64,000 nt of DNA from Pinibacter soli (GTDB taxonomy: Bacteria; Bacteroidota; Bacteroidia; Chitinophagales; Chitinophagaceae), in the NCBI RefSeq assembly GCF_029961145.1, contig NZ_JASBRG010000008.1, positions 147,465 through 211,464 on the forward strand, in the 5' to 3' direction. Numbering within the stretch: the first letter of the stretch is position 1; each line of letters begins with the position of its first letter. The position numbers were made by a program, and so were the translations under genes. Below, piece after piece: positions 46,781 through 55,234 of the stretch. The notes beneath the pieces are model-generated. The model saw only the letters and a list, made by a program, of their open reading frames with translations. It searched no databases and was not told the origin of the DNA.

Positions 46781-49336
46781 ATGAAGAGAAATGTGCTTGT
46801 ACTTCTGTTGACCTATTTAAGTTTTTTTAAAGGGTTTACTCAATCGACCAGGACAGAAGAGAACTTTGATGCAGACTGGTTATTTGCTCGTTACGGCTTA
46901 CAAGCTGATGGCTCCAGAATTTCCGAGCCGACAGATTCTTCATTGCTCGCAAGCACATCATTTGATGATTCAAACTGGAGAAAACTTAGGTTGCCACACG
47001 ATTGGGCAGTGGAATGCAATTTCAGGGCTGATCTGGACGGAAGAACCGGTAAGTTACCATGGCGTGCTATCGGTTGGTATCGCAAACATTTTAATGTGCC
47101 ATCAACCGAAAAAGGGAAACAATTTTATATTGACTTTGATGGCGCAATGGCTAATGCTGAAGTTTGGCTCAATGGAAATAAAATTGGTGAACAGCCCTAC
47201 GGCTACACATCATTTAGAGTAGATCTTACGCCGTATATATCGTTGGGAAAAGAAAATGTTTTGGCAGTTCGTTTAAATACCGAAGAATGGGGATCTCGCT
47301 GGTACCCTGGTGGCGGCATTTATCGTCATGTACATTTAGTAAAAACCGAGCCTGTTCATGTGGCACAATGGGGCGTTTCCGTAAATACTCCGGAGATCAC
47401 AAATGAATATGGAATGGCATCTGTGAATGTTTCAGTTTTGAATAATCTGGCAAAGACCGTGCAATTAAAATATACGGTTGATATTTATGAACTAAATAAA
47501 AATGGTGATGCTGGCCGGAAAGTTGTGACAAGTAATAAACAAGATTTGGAGATCAAAGCTAATCAAAGCTCCACAGGGAATGTAATGCTAAAAGTCGCCA
47601 ATCCAAAATTGTGGGATCTATCAAATACAAATCGTTACATGGTTCGCGTTTCTGTATTAAGTGAAAACAAACCAGTTGATAAATACGAGACTTTCTTTGG
47701 TTTTAGAACGATTCGATTTACGCATGACAATGGATTTTTACTGAACGGAAAAAGAGTTCAGCTTCAGGGGACATGTAATCACGGAGATTTAGGTGCACTG
47801 GGCGCAGCGGCTAATATTCACGGGTTACAAAGGCAGCTTTCCATATTAAAAAGTATGGGATGCAATGCTTTGAGAACCTCTCACAATCCGCCTGATCCGG
47901 AACTATTGGAGCTTGCAGATAAAATGGGTTTTTTAGTAATGGATGAAGCATTTGATTGTTTTAAAATCAGCAAGGATGACAAGAGCAATGGAAAAGATTA
48001 TGCACGTCTGTTTGATAAATGGCATGAAAAAGATTTGAGCGCTTTGGTAAAACGGGACAGGAATCACCCAAGTGTAATTCTGTGGAGCATGGGAAATGAA
48101 ATTCCTGAACAACATTATCCTGATAAGTTTTATTTGTTTGAAGAACTGAAAAATATAATCAGGAAGTACGATACTTCGCGCCCTGTCACTTGCGGTGTAT
48201 CTTTTCCCAAAAACACTGCTTTCAATGGAGTAGAATTAGTGATGGATGTTCATGGAATGAACTATCCTCCTAATAAATCATATGGCAGCCCGGATTTATA
48301 CGAACGATTCCTTAATTTCAAAGGACATGAAAATCTGCCGGGATTTGCCAGTGAAAGCTCTTCAACAATAAGTACGCGGGGAGAATATTTTTCTAAAAAT
48401 TTTCAAGTATCTTCTTATGACTTACGCCAGCCCGGTTGGGGTACCTTGCCTGATGAAGATTTTGCAGCGCTGGATAAATCACCCGGGATATGTGGCGAAT
48501 TCGTCTGGACCGGTTTTGATTATTTAGGTGAACCTACACCGTTTAATAGTGATGCTTCTATTTTATTAAATTATAATGGCCTGAGCAAGGAAGAGCTTGA
48601 GAAGAAAAAAGCGGAACTGGAAAAGATCGAAAAAAATCGCCCACCATCAAGAAGCAGTTATTTTGGAATAATAGATTTGGCGGGGTTTCCCAAAGACCGT
48701 TATTATTTATATCAATCAAGATGGAATCCTGATGTGCCAATGGTTCACATATTACCACATTGGAATTTCCCGGATAGAGTAGGAAAGATAACACCAGTAT
48801 TCATCTATACTTCAGGCGATGAAGCTGAATTGTTTTTGAATGGAAAATCGTTGGGAAGAAAAAAGAAACAGCCATACGAATATCGTTTACGTTGGGACAG
48901 TGTAAGCTATCAGCCAGGAGAGCTAAAAGCAGTTGCTTATAAAAATGGTAAGCGCTGGGCAGAATCTTTGGTAAAAACAACAGAAGCACCCGCTAAGCTG
49001 AAAATATCAGCAGATAAATCTGTCATTAAATCAGATGGGGAGGATCTTATTTTTGTAACAATTTCTGTTACTGATAAAAATGGTGCAATGGTTCCAACGG
49101 CAAACAATATAATTTCCTGTAAAGTGGAAGGACCCGGAGAAATAGTCGCGACAGACAATGGCGATGCTACCTGCCTCATTGGATTTACTAATCCTGTGCG
49201 TCCGGCCTTCAATGGATTAATGCTTGCTATCGTAAAAGCAAAAGCAAATCAGTCAGGTAAATTGAAACTGATCGTTGAATCTGAAGGTTTAGGAAAAAGT
49301 AGTGTAACAATAGATGTGAAAAGCCTCACTCACTAG
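46781..49336 (+). CDS. GH2 family glycosidase (beta-galactosidase-like) with DUF4982-type C-terminus
   Basis: 851 residues; signal peptide to about residue 21. Domains in order: sugar-binding jelly roll (WRKLRLPHDWAVE), Ig-like domain, TIM barrel with acid/base Glu440 in WSMGNE and likely nucleophile Glu525 in FASESSST, then the DUF4982-like and Ig-like C-terminus (VFIYTSGDEAELFLNGKSLG). Most relatives are exo-beta-galactosidases, but GH2 also has beta-glucuronidases and others, so the sugar is uncertain. It closes the PUL and is followed by a strong terminator. Confidence 0.92.
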   Translation: MKRNVLVLLLTYLSFFKGFTQSTRTEENFDADWLFARYGLQADGSRISEPTDSSLLASTSFDDSNWRKLRLPHDWAVECNFRADLDGRTGKLPWRAIGWYRKHFNVPSTEKGKQFYIDFDGAMANAEVWLNGNKIGEQPYGYTSFRVDLTPYISLGKENVLAVRLNTEEWGSRWYPGGGIYRHVHLVKTEPVHVAQWGVSVNTPEITNEYGMASVNVSVLNNLAKTVQLKYTVDIYELNKNGDAGRKVVTSNKQDLEIKANQSSTGNVMLKVANPKLWDLSNTNRYMVRVSVLSENKPVDKYETFFGFRTIRFTHDNGFLLNGKRVQLQGTCNHGDLGALGAAANIHGLQRQLSILKSMGCNALRTSHNPPDPELLELADKMGFLVMDEAFDCFKISKDDKSNGKDYARLFDKWHEKDLSALVKRDRNHPSVILWSMGNEIPEQHYPDKFYLFEELKNIIRKYDTSRPVTCGVSFPKNTAFNGVELVMDVHGMNYPPNKSYGSPDLYERFLNFKGHENLPGFASESSSTISTRGEYFSKNFQVSSYDLRQPGWGTLPDEDFAALDKSPGICGEFVWTGFDYLGEPTPFNSDASILLNYNGLSKEELEKKKAELEKIEKNRPPSRSSYFGIIDLAGFPKDRYYLYQSRWNPDVPMVHILPHWNFPDRVGKITPVFIYTSGDEAELFLNGKSLGRKKKQPYEYRLRWDSVSYQPGELKAVAYKNGKRWAESLVKTTEAPAKLKISADKSVIKSDGEDLIFVTISVTDKNGAMVPTANNIISCKVEGPGEIVATDNGDATCLIGFTNPVRPAFNGLMLAIVKAKANQSGKLKLIVESEGLGKSSVTIDVKSLTH

Positions 49337-49376
49337 CCATTTTGCGCCTTCGAAATTTTAAAAACGATACATCAAG

Positions 49377-49410
49377 AAAGAGGATTGAATTAATTTCAAT
49401 CCTCTTTTTT
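49377..49410 (+). terminator. terminator of the PUL
   Basis: AAAGAGGATTGAA (49377-49389) and TTCAATCCTCTTT (49395-49407) form a perfect 13-bp stem with a 5-base loop, and a T-run follows. It marks the end of the PUL after the GH2 gene. Confidence 0.9.
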
Positions 49411-49483
49411 AATGTAGTAAAGAAATACTTCAGCCCAGAGGGTCCTGTACTTGGTACTTTTTAAAAAACAAATAAACTAAGAC

Positions 49484-49870
49484 ATGCTTTTTTACGATTT
49501 TTTATATTATCTGATTTATAGGTTCTATTCTAGTTATAACGAAAAGGGTGCCGCATCTACATCTGCAGGGATTATAGGTGGATTCCAAGCCTTGAATGTG
49601 TTTACAATAGTGTTGGTTTTCAAACTGCCAGATGCAAAAAATGTAGAAATAAATAAGCTTTTTGTAATCACCCTGTGTATAATCTTTCAAATTACCACCT
49701 ACATTAGATATATATATCGCGAAAATCACTCTGTTGATGTGATTGAAAAGCAGTGGCGAAATAAGTCACAATCTTCAAGAAAGAAAATAAGTACATTCCT
49801 GCTCCTTTATGGACTAATAAGTATTGTGAGTGCATTCGGGTTAGCTATATATATAGGGTCATTTAAATAG
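49484..49870 (+). CDS. small membrane protein, unknown
   Basis: 128 residues with three hydrophobic segments (about 28-46, 58-76, 101-124) separated by a basic cytoplasmic-like loop (EKQWRNKSQSSRKK). No family is recognised. It lies after the PUL terminator and just before the cassette-like region. The codon use and clear helix pattern make a real gene likely. Confidence 0.65.
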   Translation: MLFYDFLYYLIYRFYSSYNEKGAASTSAGIIGGFQALNVFTIVLVFKLPDAKNVEINKLFVITLCIIFQITTYIRYIYRENHSVDVIEKQWRNKSQSSRKKISTFLLLYGLISIVSAFGLAIYIGSFK

Positions 49871-49962
49871 AATATATATACCGCCGCTATGGAGGCGCGA
49901 ATAAGCTAAGGATGAGTATTTTATATAATTGCAAATCGAACACCAACGGATGGAAGTTGCAA

Positions 49963-50147
49963 TTTTAACATGCGCTTAAGTGGGCGATCCAATTACCCAA
50001 TGCCTTGGTTCGTGTCCTCACGAACCATGTTGAATTTATAAACTAATGTTGAGGTTTATTCGTCGAGCCAGAACTGAACCTGGGATTTGCAATTAGCTGA
50101 TGTTATAATGCCAAGCTAAACTTGCATAAAACCCCATGTTATAAGCT
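49963..50147 (-). repeat. attC-like palindromic boundary, downstream end of the three-gene cassette
   Basis: TTTTAACATGCGC at 49963-49974 is matched by the reverse complement of CATGTTATAAGC at 50136-50146 (shared TAACATG), with an internal perfect hairpin GGTTCGTG/CACGAACC (50007-50026). The end CTTGCATAAAACCCCATGTTATAAGCTGCT resembles, in pieces, the end of the other boundary (51872-51898: TTGCAAAACCC, TGTTGGCTGCTGC). The overall form, a ~180-bp imperfect palindrome with TAAC/GTTA ends, is like an integron attC site. Confidence 0.5.
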
Positions 50148-50471
50148 GCTTTGTCTGTCAAGGTAGGTTTGTGTAATGAATAAAAGTTGTTCCGGGTTGT
50201 CCATTGCCTTGATGTATTTAATTGTTTCGTGAGCATCAAAGTTTTCGTCCAGATATTTTTTGCCATTTACTGTAATCTCATATTTATTTGGCGTTCCATT
50301 ATCAAAATCTTGAACTACAACAATTAGGCTATTGTCAAGCAAAGGTTTTAAGTTTTCTGTCATTTTTGCTGGGAAGTCTGCTTTATCATAAACTTTAACC
50401 ATTGTGTAAATATCTCGGATTCCAGGGTCGCAAGAAATTAGAAATAAAATCAACTTTTGTTTGGTTGTCAT
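50139..50471 (-). CDS. small protein, winged-helix-like, unknown (cassette gene)
   Basis: 110 residues: TKQKLILFLISCDPG at the N-terminus, then a mixed helix/strand pattern with KYEITVNGKKYLDEN, reminiscent of a winged-helix fold, but without a match I can name. Its stop codon (TAA, 50139-50141) lies inside the boundary motif ATGTTATAAGC, so the last codons come from the palindrome. It is separated from the next gene upstream by six bases. Probably co-transcribed with the two genes upstream of it. Confidence 0.6.
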   Translation of the reverse strand: MTTKQKLILFLISCDPGIRDIYTMVKVYDKADFPAKMTENLKPLLDNSLIVVVQDFDNGTPNKYEITVNGKKYLDENFDAHETIKYIKAMDNPEQLLFITQTYLDRQSSL

Positions 50472-50477
50472 GCAGTG

Positions 50478-50807
50478 TCAGTAATTGTTTATTTCTTTAA
50501 ACTTGTGCAGATACTCAAAGAATTTAATAAATCCTTGCTCTGATCCAAATTCAGAATGAAGTTGTCCGAACCAACTCATCGTATTTTCATATTCTTCTTT
50601 AAACTCGTCTTTTAGAAATAATGAAAACTGGTCAAACTTTTCCATGTTTTTGACTTCAGACTTTGTTTCTGCTGCTAATAATTTATAACCTGCAATAAAA
50701 CTATACAGGTAATCTAAGTTTCTATTTAAAAGAAATAAGCCTGTCCGTTTTTCTATTGCATCAAGAATTTGAAAAATGTCAGTACCGTCTTCGTATAGTT
50801 TGTCCAT
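50478..50807 (-). CDS. small helical protein, unknown (cassette gene)
   Basis: 109 residues, largely helical and acidic (EDGTDIFQILDAIEKRTGLF, FSLFLKDEFKEEYENTMSWF). No recognised family. It lies between the lipoprotein gene (22 bp) and the winged-helix-like gene (6 bp), all on the minus strand, so the three form one unit. Role unknown. Confidence 0.6.
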   Translation of the reverse strand: MDKLYEDGTDIFQILDAIEKRTGLFLLNRNLDYLYSFIAGYKLLAAETKSEVKNMEKFDQFSLFLKDEFKEEYENTMSWFGQLHSEFGSEQGFIKFFEYLHKFKEINNY

Positions 50808-50829
50808 AGTTTGGTCGTCCTAAAATGGC

Positions 50830-51720
50830 TTATAAAGTTAAGTTGTCTGTGAACCAGTCATAGCCTTCGATTTTTCTATATTCAGCAGGCATAAAGCTTA
50901 GTCGTTTTAAAACTTTGTGATTGTCGCTGTATGGCAGATTATTCGATATAATAAATTTTCCTGTCTTCTCTCCTTTGCCGTTTTTCTCATAATAAATGTA
51001 CTCTATAGTATCAACCGCTTCCTTATTCCATTTGTATTTGTACATCTCCGTTTCACCGGGATGCCCGTAACATACGCCTCGAACAATTTGCTCTTTTGGT
51101 GAAAATGTTGGATTGATAAACTCAAAGCTGTTGGAAAACGACTTCTTGTCTGACCTTAATAAATAAACATTACTGAAAGCCTTTAGGCAACAGCCGGTTC
51201 TGCCATACCAGTTTACAACGAAGTCTTTTAAACCGTCTCCATTGATGTCACGAATAGTGTCACTGGTATATTCAAGTGCCCACTGTTTATGGAAAAGTAT
51301 CTTTTGATATAGTTGATTTTTCTTCAAGAAAATGTCAATGTAAATAGAACTTGGTGTTGTTCTTCTAATTATCAAATTCGGAAGTTCATTTGAAAAATAA
51401 AAATCACTCTTTATGTCAACGTCCACCTGATACGAACTATCCGGCATTGTTGAAACATAGCTCATTTTATATCTATCCTGTCCCTTTCTTTGTTCAACAA
51501 TTTTAATTGCTTCGCTTAAAACTTTATCGTCGTTTATGCTGTCAAGCTTTTCTTGTTCGTCAATCTGTTTTCTTTTTTCAAGTCTTTCTTCCTCTTTCTT
51601 GTCAACGAAGGTTTTTGTGTCACTGTGATTAGCTGCAACCGTTTTCTTCTCATTTGCTTGTCTGCACGAAATGAAGAGTAGAAGTATCGCAATTGCAAAA
51701 ATGTGGGTTGTTGCCTTCAT
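50830..51720 (-). CDS. lipoprotein with an EF-hand-like calcium motif, unknown (cassette gene)
   Basis: 296 residues from the ATG at 51720, which gives a lipoprotein signal (MKATTHIFAIAILLLFISC, Cys19). An upstream in-frame start at 51789 lies in the palindromic boundary and is unlikely. The middle has DIRDINGDGLKDFVVNWYGR, a calcium-binding loop like those of FG-GAP/VCBS repeats. The start codon is preceded by AACCCT, as is the start of the other cassette gene at 52690. Confidence 0.7.
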   Translation of the reverse strand: MKATTHIFAIAILLLFISCRQANEKKTVAANHSDTKTFVDKKEEERLEKRKQIDEQEKLDSINDDKVLSEAIKIVEQRKGQDRYKMSYVSTMPDSSYQVDVDIKSDFYFSNELPNLIIRRTTPSSIYIDIFLKKNQLYQKILFHKQWALEYTSDTIRDINGDGLKDFVVNWYGRTGCCLKAFSNVYLLRSDKKSFSNSFEFINPTFSPKEQIVRGVCYGHPGETEMYKYKWNKEAVDTIEYIYYEKNGKGEKTGKFIISNNLPYSDNHKVLKRLSFMPAEYRKIEGYDWFTDNLTL

Positions 51721-51726
51721 AGGGTT

Positions 51727-51897
51727 ACCATTAACGTTCTGGGCTTTGCGAAGGTTGGGTATTAGCATTCCTTCTGTTCGCTTGGCCACAAAAGTGGTCG
51801 ATTAGTTAAAGCCAAATTACTGAAGCTGGGTCAGAATTCCTACTGCCGATGGGCCAGTTCCTTCTGCCCAACTTTTGCAAAACCCTTGTTGGCTGCT
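51727..51897 (-). repeat. attC-like palindromic boundary between two cassettes
   Basis: A ~170-bp imperfect palindrome. Arms GGGCTTTGCGAAGGTTGGG (51741-51759) and CCCAACTTTTGCAAAACCC (51867-51885) pair at 16 of 19 positions plus two G-T pairs. Outer CATTAAC (51729-51735) faces GTTGGCT (51888-51894). A small central hairpin GGCCAC/GTGGTC (51784-51799) tops the fold. Ends in AAC/GTT and a foldable single strand are the features of attC recombination sites of integrons. No integrase gene is in the window. Confidence 0.6.
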
Positions 51898-51913
51898 GCT
51901 CTTCTTCAATTAT

Positions 51914-52690
51914 TCAATAAGCGAACTTAAAAGTGTCACCCTCGGCTAATTTGCCTTTGGATAGAGTGATCTTAATTTTTTCGTCGGCCGACAAGCCACA
52001 TGTTTGTCCACTTTTGAACGCTACGTCATAGTCAAGAACATAGTGGGTCATATTAAAAAGAAATCCTCTAATATCTTCCAGGTCTTTTGATGAGTTAAGA
52101 ATTTCCATTTCTGTCTTGCCAAACTCTTTAAGTCCATAAGTATAACCTGAATTTCCTTTGTCATTAGTTTGCAAACCGAAATAAATCCAAAGATTAAGTG
52201 GTAAATAGTCATCTGTCATACGTGATGCTTCTTTTAGGTAGTCAACTTTGGGAACAAGTATTGACTGGTTTCCTTTGTAGACGCCAATGGCGTTTGTTGT
52301 CCTTAGTAAGGAGCAGAGAACTTGAGTGAATATTTTGAAACGTGCAATTTGATTTTGTTTGCTACCCATAACTGAAATTATTAAATGACTTTTATGATCT
52401 TTTGTGTCATTTAATGCATTAACCCAATTGTATGCATACTCTGCAGTTCCCTCAATATCACCGGAAGGGATAGGGGTCGGAATGTGTCCTACTATTACAG
52501 TTTGTCCAGCAATGGTTAATACGGCGGAAGAATTGTCGCCAAGCGATTCCTGAATTTCATTGTCATAGGTTGAATTATAATCCTCAACAAGATTGTCGAG
52601 GTTAAAGGGATCTATGTCATTAAGCATGATCATTCCCAGAATGATTTTGCTATCTGGTTTGTCGTCTTTTATTTTCTTTTTCCAAAGCAT
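51914..52690 (-). CDS. hypothetical cytosolic protein, unknown (cassette gene)
   Basis: 258 residues, start MLWKKKIKDDKPDSKIILGM. Mixed alpha/beta pattern; SHLIISVMGSKQNQIARFKIF and AIGVYKGNQSILVPKVDYL resemble a DUF4261-type N-terminal domain, which I recall only vaguely. No signal peptide or membrane helix. It is bounded by GTTGGCTGC at 51888-51896 and its reverse GCAGCCAAC at 52711-52719, like a single-gene cassette. Confidence 0.6.
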   Translation of the reverse strand: MLWKKKIKDDKPDSKIILGMIMLNDIDPFNLDNLVEDYNSTYDNEIQESLGDNSSAVLTIAGQTVIVGHIPTPIPSGDIEGTAEYAYNWVNALNDTKDHKSHLIISVMGSKQNQIARFKIFTQVLCSLLRTTNAIGVYKGNQSILVPKVDYLKEASRMTDDYLPLNLWIYFGLQTNDKGNSGYTYGLKEFGKTEMEILNSSKDLEDIRGFLFNMTHYVLDYDVAFKSGQTCGLSADEKIKITLSKGKLAEGDTFKFAY

Positions 52691-52710
52691 AGGGTTGTGT
52701 CTTTAGAGTT

Positions 52711-52719
52711 GCAGCCAAC
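52711..52719. repeat. half-site of the cassette boundary motif
   Basis: GCAGCCAAC is the exact reverse complement of the GTTGGCTGC end at 51888-51896. It marks the upstream edge of the single-gene cassette, about 230 bp before the tRNA-Asp gene. No full palindrome is visible here. Confidence 0.4.
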
Positions 52720-52913
52720 TAATAAAAATACGCATGTTTGTCATCTCTCAATACTTGCGGAAATATTTTTTAAACGTTGATATCCAACAAAATATTTTTA
52801 TTTACGCAAGTGAGAATTATATAATGCAAGTTTCGCAAATACAATTTTGATTAATCCAGTTTCATTGCTAAATACCAGGAATCAAGCTACTGAAAGTAAA
52901 ATGAGCTAAAAAC

Positions 52914-52944
52914 AAAAAAGGCTCACATTGCTGTGAACCTTTTC
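52914..52944 (-). terminator. terminator of the tRNA-Asp gene
   Basis: On the minus strand AAAAGGTTCACA pairs with TGTGAGCCTTTT (one G-T pair) around GCAA, and a T-run follows. It sits directly after the 3' end of the tRNA. Confidence 0.75.
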
Positions 52945-52945
52945 G

Positions 52946-53019
52946 CGGACCGGACGGGACTCGAACCCGCGACCTCCGCCGTGACAGGGCGGCATTCTAA
53001 CCAACTGAACTACCGATCC
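52946..53019 (-). tRNA. tRNA-Asp (anticodon GTC)
   Basis: On the minus strand the 7-bp acceptor stem GGATCGG / CCGGTCC (one G-T pair), D-arm GTTCAGTTGGTTAGAAT, anticodon arm CCGCC-CTGTCAC-GGCGG with anticodon GTC, and T-arm GCGGG-TTCGAGT-CCCGT are all complete. Length 74; CCA is not encoded. Its 3' end faces the attC-like cassette region. Confidence 0.95.
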
Positions 53020-53155
53020 AAGAACTTTGCCTTTCAACGTTTTGCGTTACCGCTGTATCGTTTTGGGAGTGCAAATATAAGGCGATTTTCTTTTTCCAAA
53101 CAAATCTTTTTTAAAAAAATTTTCAACCCTTATTTTTACACTTCATTACTCAATT

Positions 53156-54133
53156 ATGCCAGACAATAAAAATCGACAATTTCTTGATTTCGAAAAACCT
53201 GTTAAGGAAATCTTTGATGAGATCGAAAAACTAAAGCAAACTGAAGAGAAGACAAAAGTTGACTTATCTGACTCCATTAAAAAACTGGAGGATCAAGTTA
53301 TAGAGAAAAGAAAAAATATTACCAGCAACCTTACCGCGTGGCAAAAGGTGCAGCTCAGCCGTCACCCGGACAGACCTTACACACTTAAGTATATCCAAAA
53401 GATGAGCACCAATTTTATTGAGCTGTTTGGTGATCGCAATGTGAAAGATGACAAAGCCATTGTTGGTGGATTTGCTCAACTTGAAGGCGAAACAGTTATG
53501 CTCATTGGGCATCAAAAAGGGATCAATACAAAAATGCGCCAGTTGCGCAATTTTGGTATGGCCAATCCGGAAGGCTACAGAAAAGCTTTGCGCCTTATGA
53601 AGCTTGCCGAAAAGTTCAACAAGCCAATTGTTACTTTGATAGATACTCCGGGTGCTTATCCGGGTATGGAAGCAGAGGAGCGTGGACAAGGTGAAGCTAT
53701 TGCACGCAATATTTATGAAATGATGCGTCTTAAAGTACCTGTGATCTGTGTGATCATTGGTGAAGGTGCGTCTGGCGGTGCATTAGGAATAGGCGTTGGC
53801 GACCGCATTTTTATGCTGGAAAATTCCTGGTACACAGTTATCTCTCCTGAAAACTGTAGTTCTATTTTGTGGAGAAGCTGGGAAATGAAAGAGAAAGCAG
53901 CAGAAGAGCTGAAGCTTACTTCAGATTACATGCATAAATTTGGTTTGGTAGACACTATAGTTCCGGAACCTCTTGGAGGCGCTCATTGGAACTATGATGA
54001 GGCTGCAGAAAATCTAAAGAATCAAATCATAGCTACGCTCAAAGAACTTAAACAAATACCTGCTGAAGACCGAATTAATCAGCGTATTGAGAAGTTCAGC
54101 AAAATGGGCTTCTGGGACGAGGTAGCGTCTTAA
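53156..54133 (+). CDS. accA: acetyl-CoA carboxylase carboxyltransferase subunit alpha
   Basis: 325 residues. It transfers the carboxyl group from biotin to acetyl-CoA, the first step of fatty acid synthesis, together with AccD (not in the window). Clear family blocks: [67 protein letters not shown] and [18 protein letters not shown]. Cytosolic; no signal. It is followed by dapA after 87 bp, so the two may share a transcript. Confidence 0.97.
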   Translation: MPDNKNRQFLDFEKPVKEIFDEIEKLKQTEEKTKVDLSDSIKKLEDQVIEKRKNITSNLTAWQKVQLSRHPDRPYTLKYIQKMSTNFIELFGDRNVKDDKAIVGGFAQLEGETVMLIGHQKGINTKMRQLRNFGMANPEGYRKALRLMKLAEKFNKPIVTLIDTPGAYPGMEAEERGQGEAIARNIYEMMRLKVPVICVIIGEGASGGALGIGVGDRIFMLENSWYTVISPENCSSILWRSWEMKEKAAEELKLTSDYMHKFGLVDTIVPEPLGGAHWNYDEAAENLKNQIIATLKELKQIPAEDRINQRIEKFSKMGFWDEVAS

Positions 54134-54220
54134 GAAAATTGAAATTAAATCGTAGGGGCTAATCACATTGGCCCATATACGGCCGAAGAGCCGCATACAA
54201 ATAACATATATTAATTAGAA

Positions 54221-55102
54221 ATGTCACTCAAAACACAACTAAGAGGAACAGGTGTTGCGTTAGTTACTCCTTTTACCGCCGATGAAAATATTGACTTTCC
54301 GGCATTAGAAAAATTGATCGATTTTGTGATTTCAAACGGTGTGGAATATGTGGTAAGTCTTGGCACCACAGGTGAAACACCTACTTTAAGCAAGCAGGAA
54401 AAAATCGATATCATCAACTTTACATACGAGAAGGTAAACGGTAAGGTACCCATAGTTGTGGGCGTTGGCGGAAATAATACCAAGGCTGTAGTGAACGATT
54501 TACAAACACTTCCGCTTGATAAAGCAGTGGCTGTATTAAGCGCAAGTCCTTACTACAACAAGCCTTCACAGGAAGGTATTTTCCTTCATTACAAAGCATT
54601 GGCAGAGGCTTCGCCAAAACCAATTTTGTTGTACAATGTTCCGGGAAGAACAGGAAGAAATATGGAAGCTTCTACTACCCTGAGACTTGCGCACGAGGTA
54701 AAGAACATTGCCGGTATCAAAGAAGCTGCAAACAATATGGTGCAGTGCATGCAAATATTGAAAGATAAACCCGCAGACTTTTTGGTTGTAAGTGGCGACG
54801 ATGACCTGGTATTGCCTCAGCTTTCATGCGGCATGGATGGCGTTATCAGCGTTGCGGCTAACTGTCTTCCAAAGGCATTTACAGAAATGGTACGCAAAGG
54901 TTTGAGTGGTGATTTTGCTGGGGCAAAAAAATTGAACGATACTTTACTGGAAGCGTACAGTTTGCTTTTCGCAGAAAACAATCCTGCCGGAGTGAAAGCA
55001 TTTTTGACAGAACTGGGACTTATTCAAAATCACCTTCGTTTGCCGATGGTTCCACTGAGCAGCGGGTTGCACGAAAAAGTGAAAGCGTTTTTGAAAAAAT
55101 AG
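54221..55102 (+). CDS. dapA: 4-hydroxy-tetrahydrodipicolinate synthase
   Basis: 293 residues. Condenses pyruvate with aspartate semialdehyde in lysine and diaminopimelate (cell-wall) synthesis. TIM-barrel Schiff-base Lys167 lies in AGIKEAANN, Tyr138 in YNVPGRTG, and the GTTGETPTLS motif near residue 48 is typical. A strong terminator follows at 55124. Confidence 0.97.
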   Translation: MSLKTQLRGTGVALVTPFTADENIDFPALEKLIDFVISNGVEYVVSLGTTGETPTLSKQEKIDIINFTYEKVNGKVPIVVGVGGNNTKAVVNDLQTLPLDKAVAVLSASPYYNKPSQEGIFLHYKALAEASPKPILLYNVPGRTGRNMEASTTLRLAHEVKNIAGIKEAANNMVQCMQILKDKPADFLVVSGDDDLVLPQLSCGMDGVISVAANCLPKAFTEMVRKGLSGDFAGAKKLNDTLLEAYSLLFAENNPAGVKAFLTELGLIQNHLRLPMVPLSSGLHEKVKAFLKK

Positions 55103-55123
55103 TTTTTAAACTTTCTGATATTT

Positions 55124-55167
55124 AAGCGAAGAGTCCCGATTTAAAACCGGGACTCTTCGCTTTTTTT
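55124..55167 (+). terminator. terminator of dapA
   Basis: AAGCGAAGAGTCCCG (55124-55138) and CGGGACTCTTCGCTT (55148-55162) form a perfect 15-bp stem around a 9-base loop, and a long T-run follows. It is the strongest terminator in the window. Confidence 0.95.
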
Positions 55168-55234
55168 ATTATTTTGATTGGTACATAATTATTGCGGCTA
55201 CATCGTCGAATCTGCTAATCATAAAATATTTGCC

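Noticed and set aside
50139-52690. Prophage or defence island
   Set aside because: No phage structural gene, integrase, nuclease or toxin-antitoxin signature is seen in the four genes; cassette boundaries explain the layout better.
52933-53169. A 78-codon plus-strand frame over the tRNA-Asp
   Set aside because: It is the well-known false reading of a tRNA in antisense (LFADRTGLEPATSAVTGRHSN pattern); the tRNA explains the bases.
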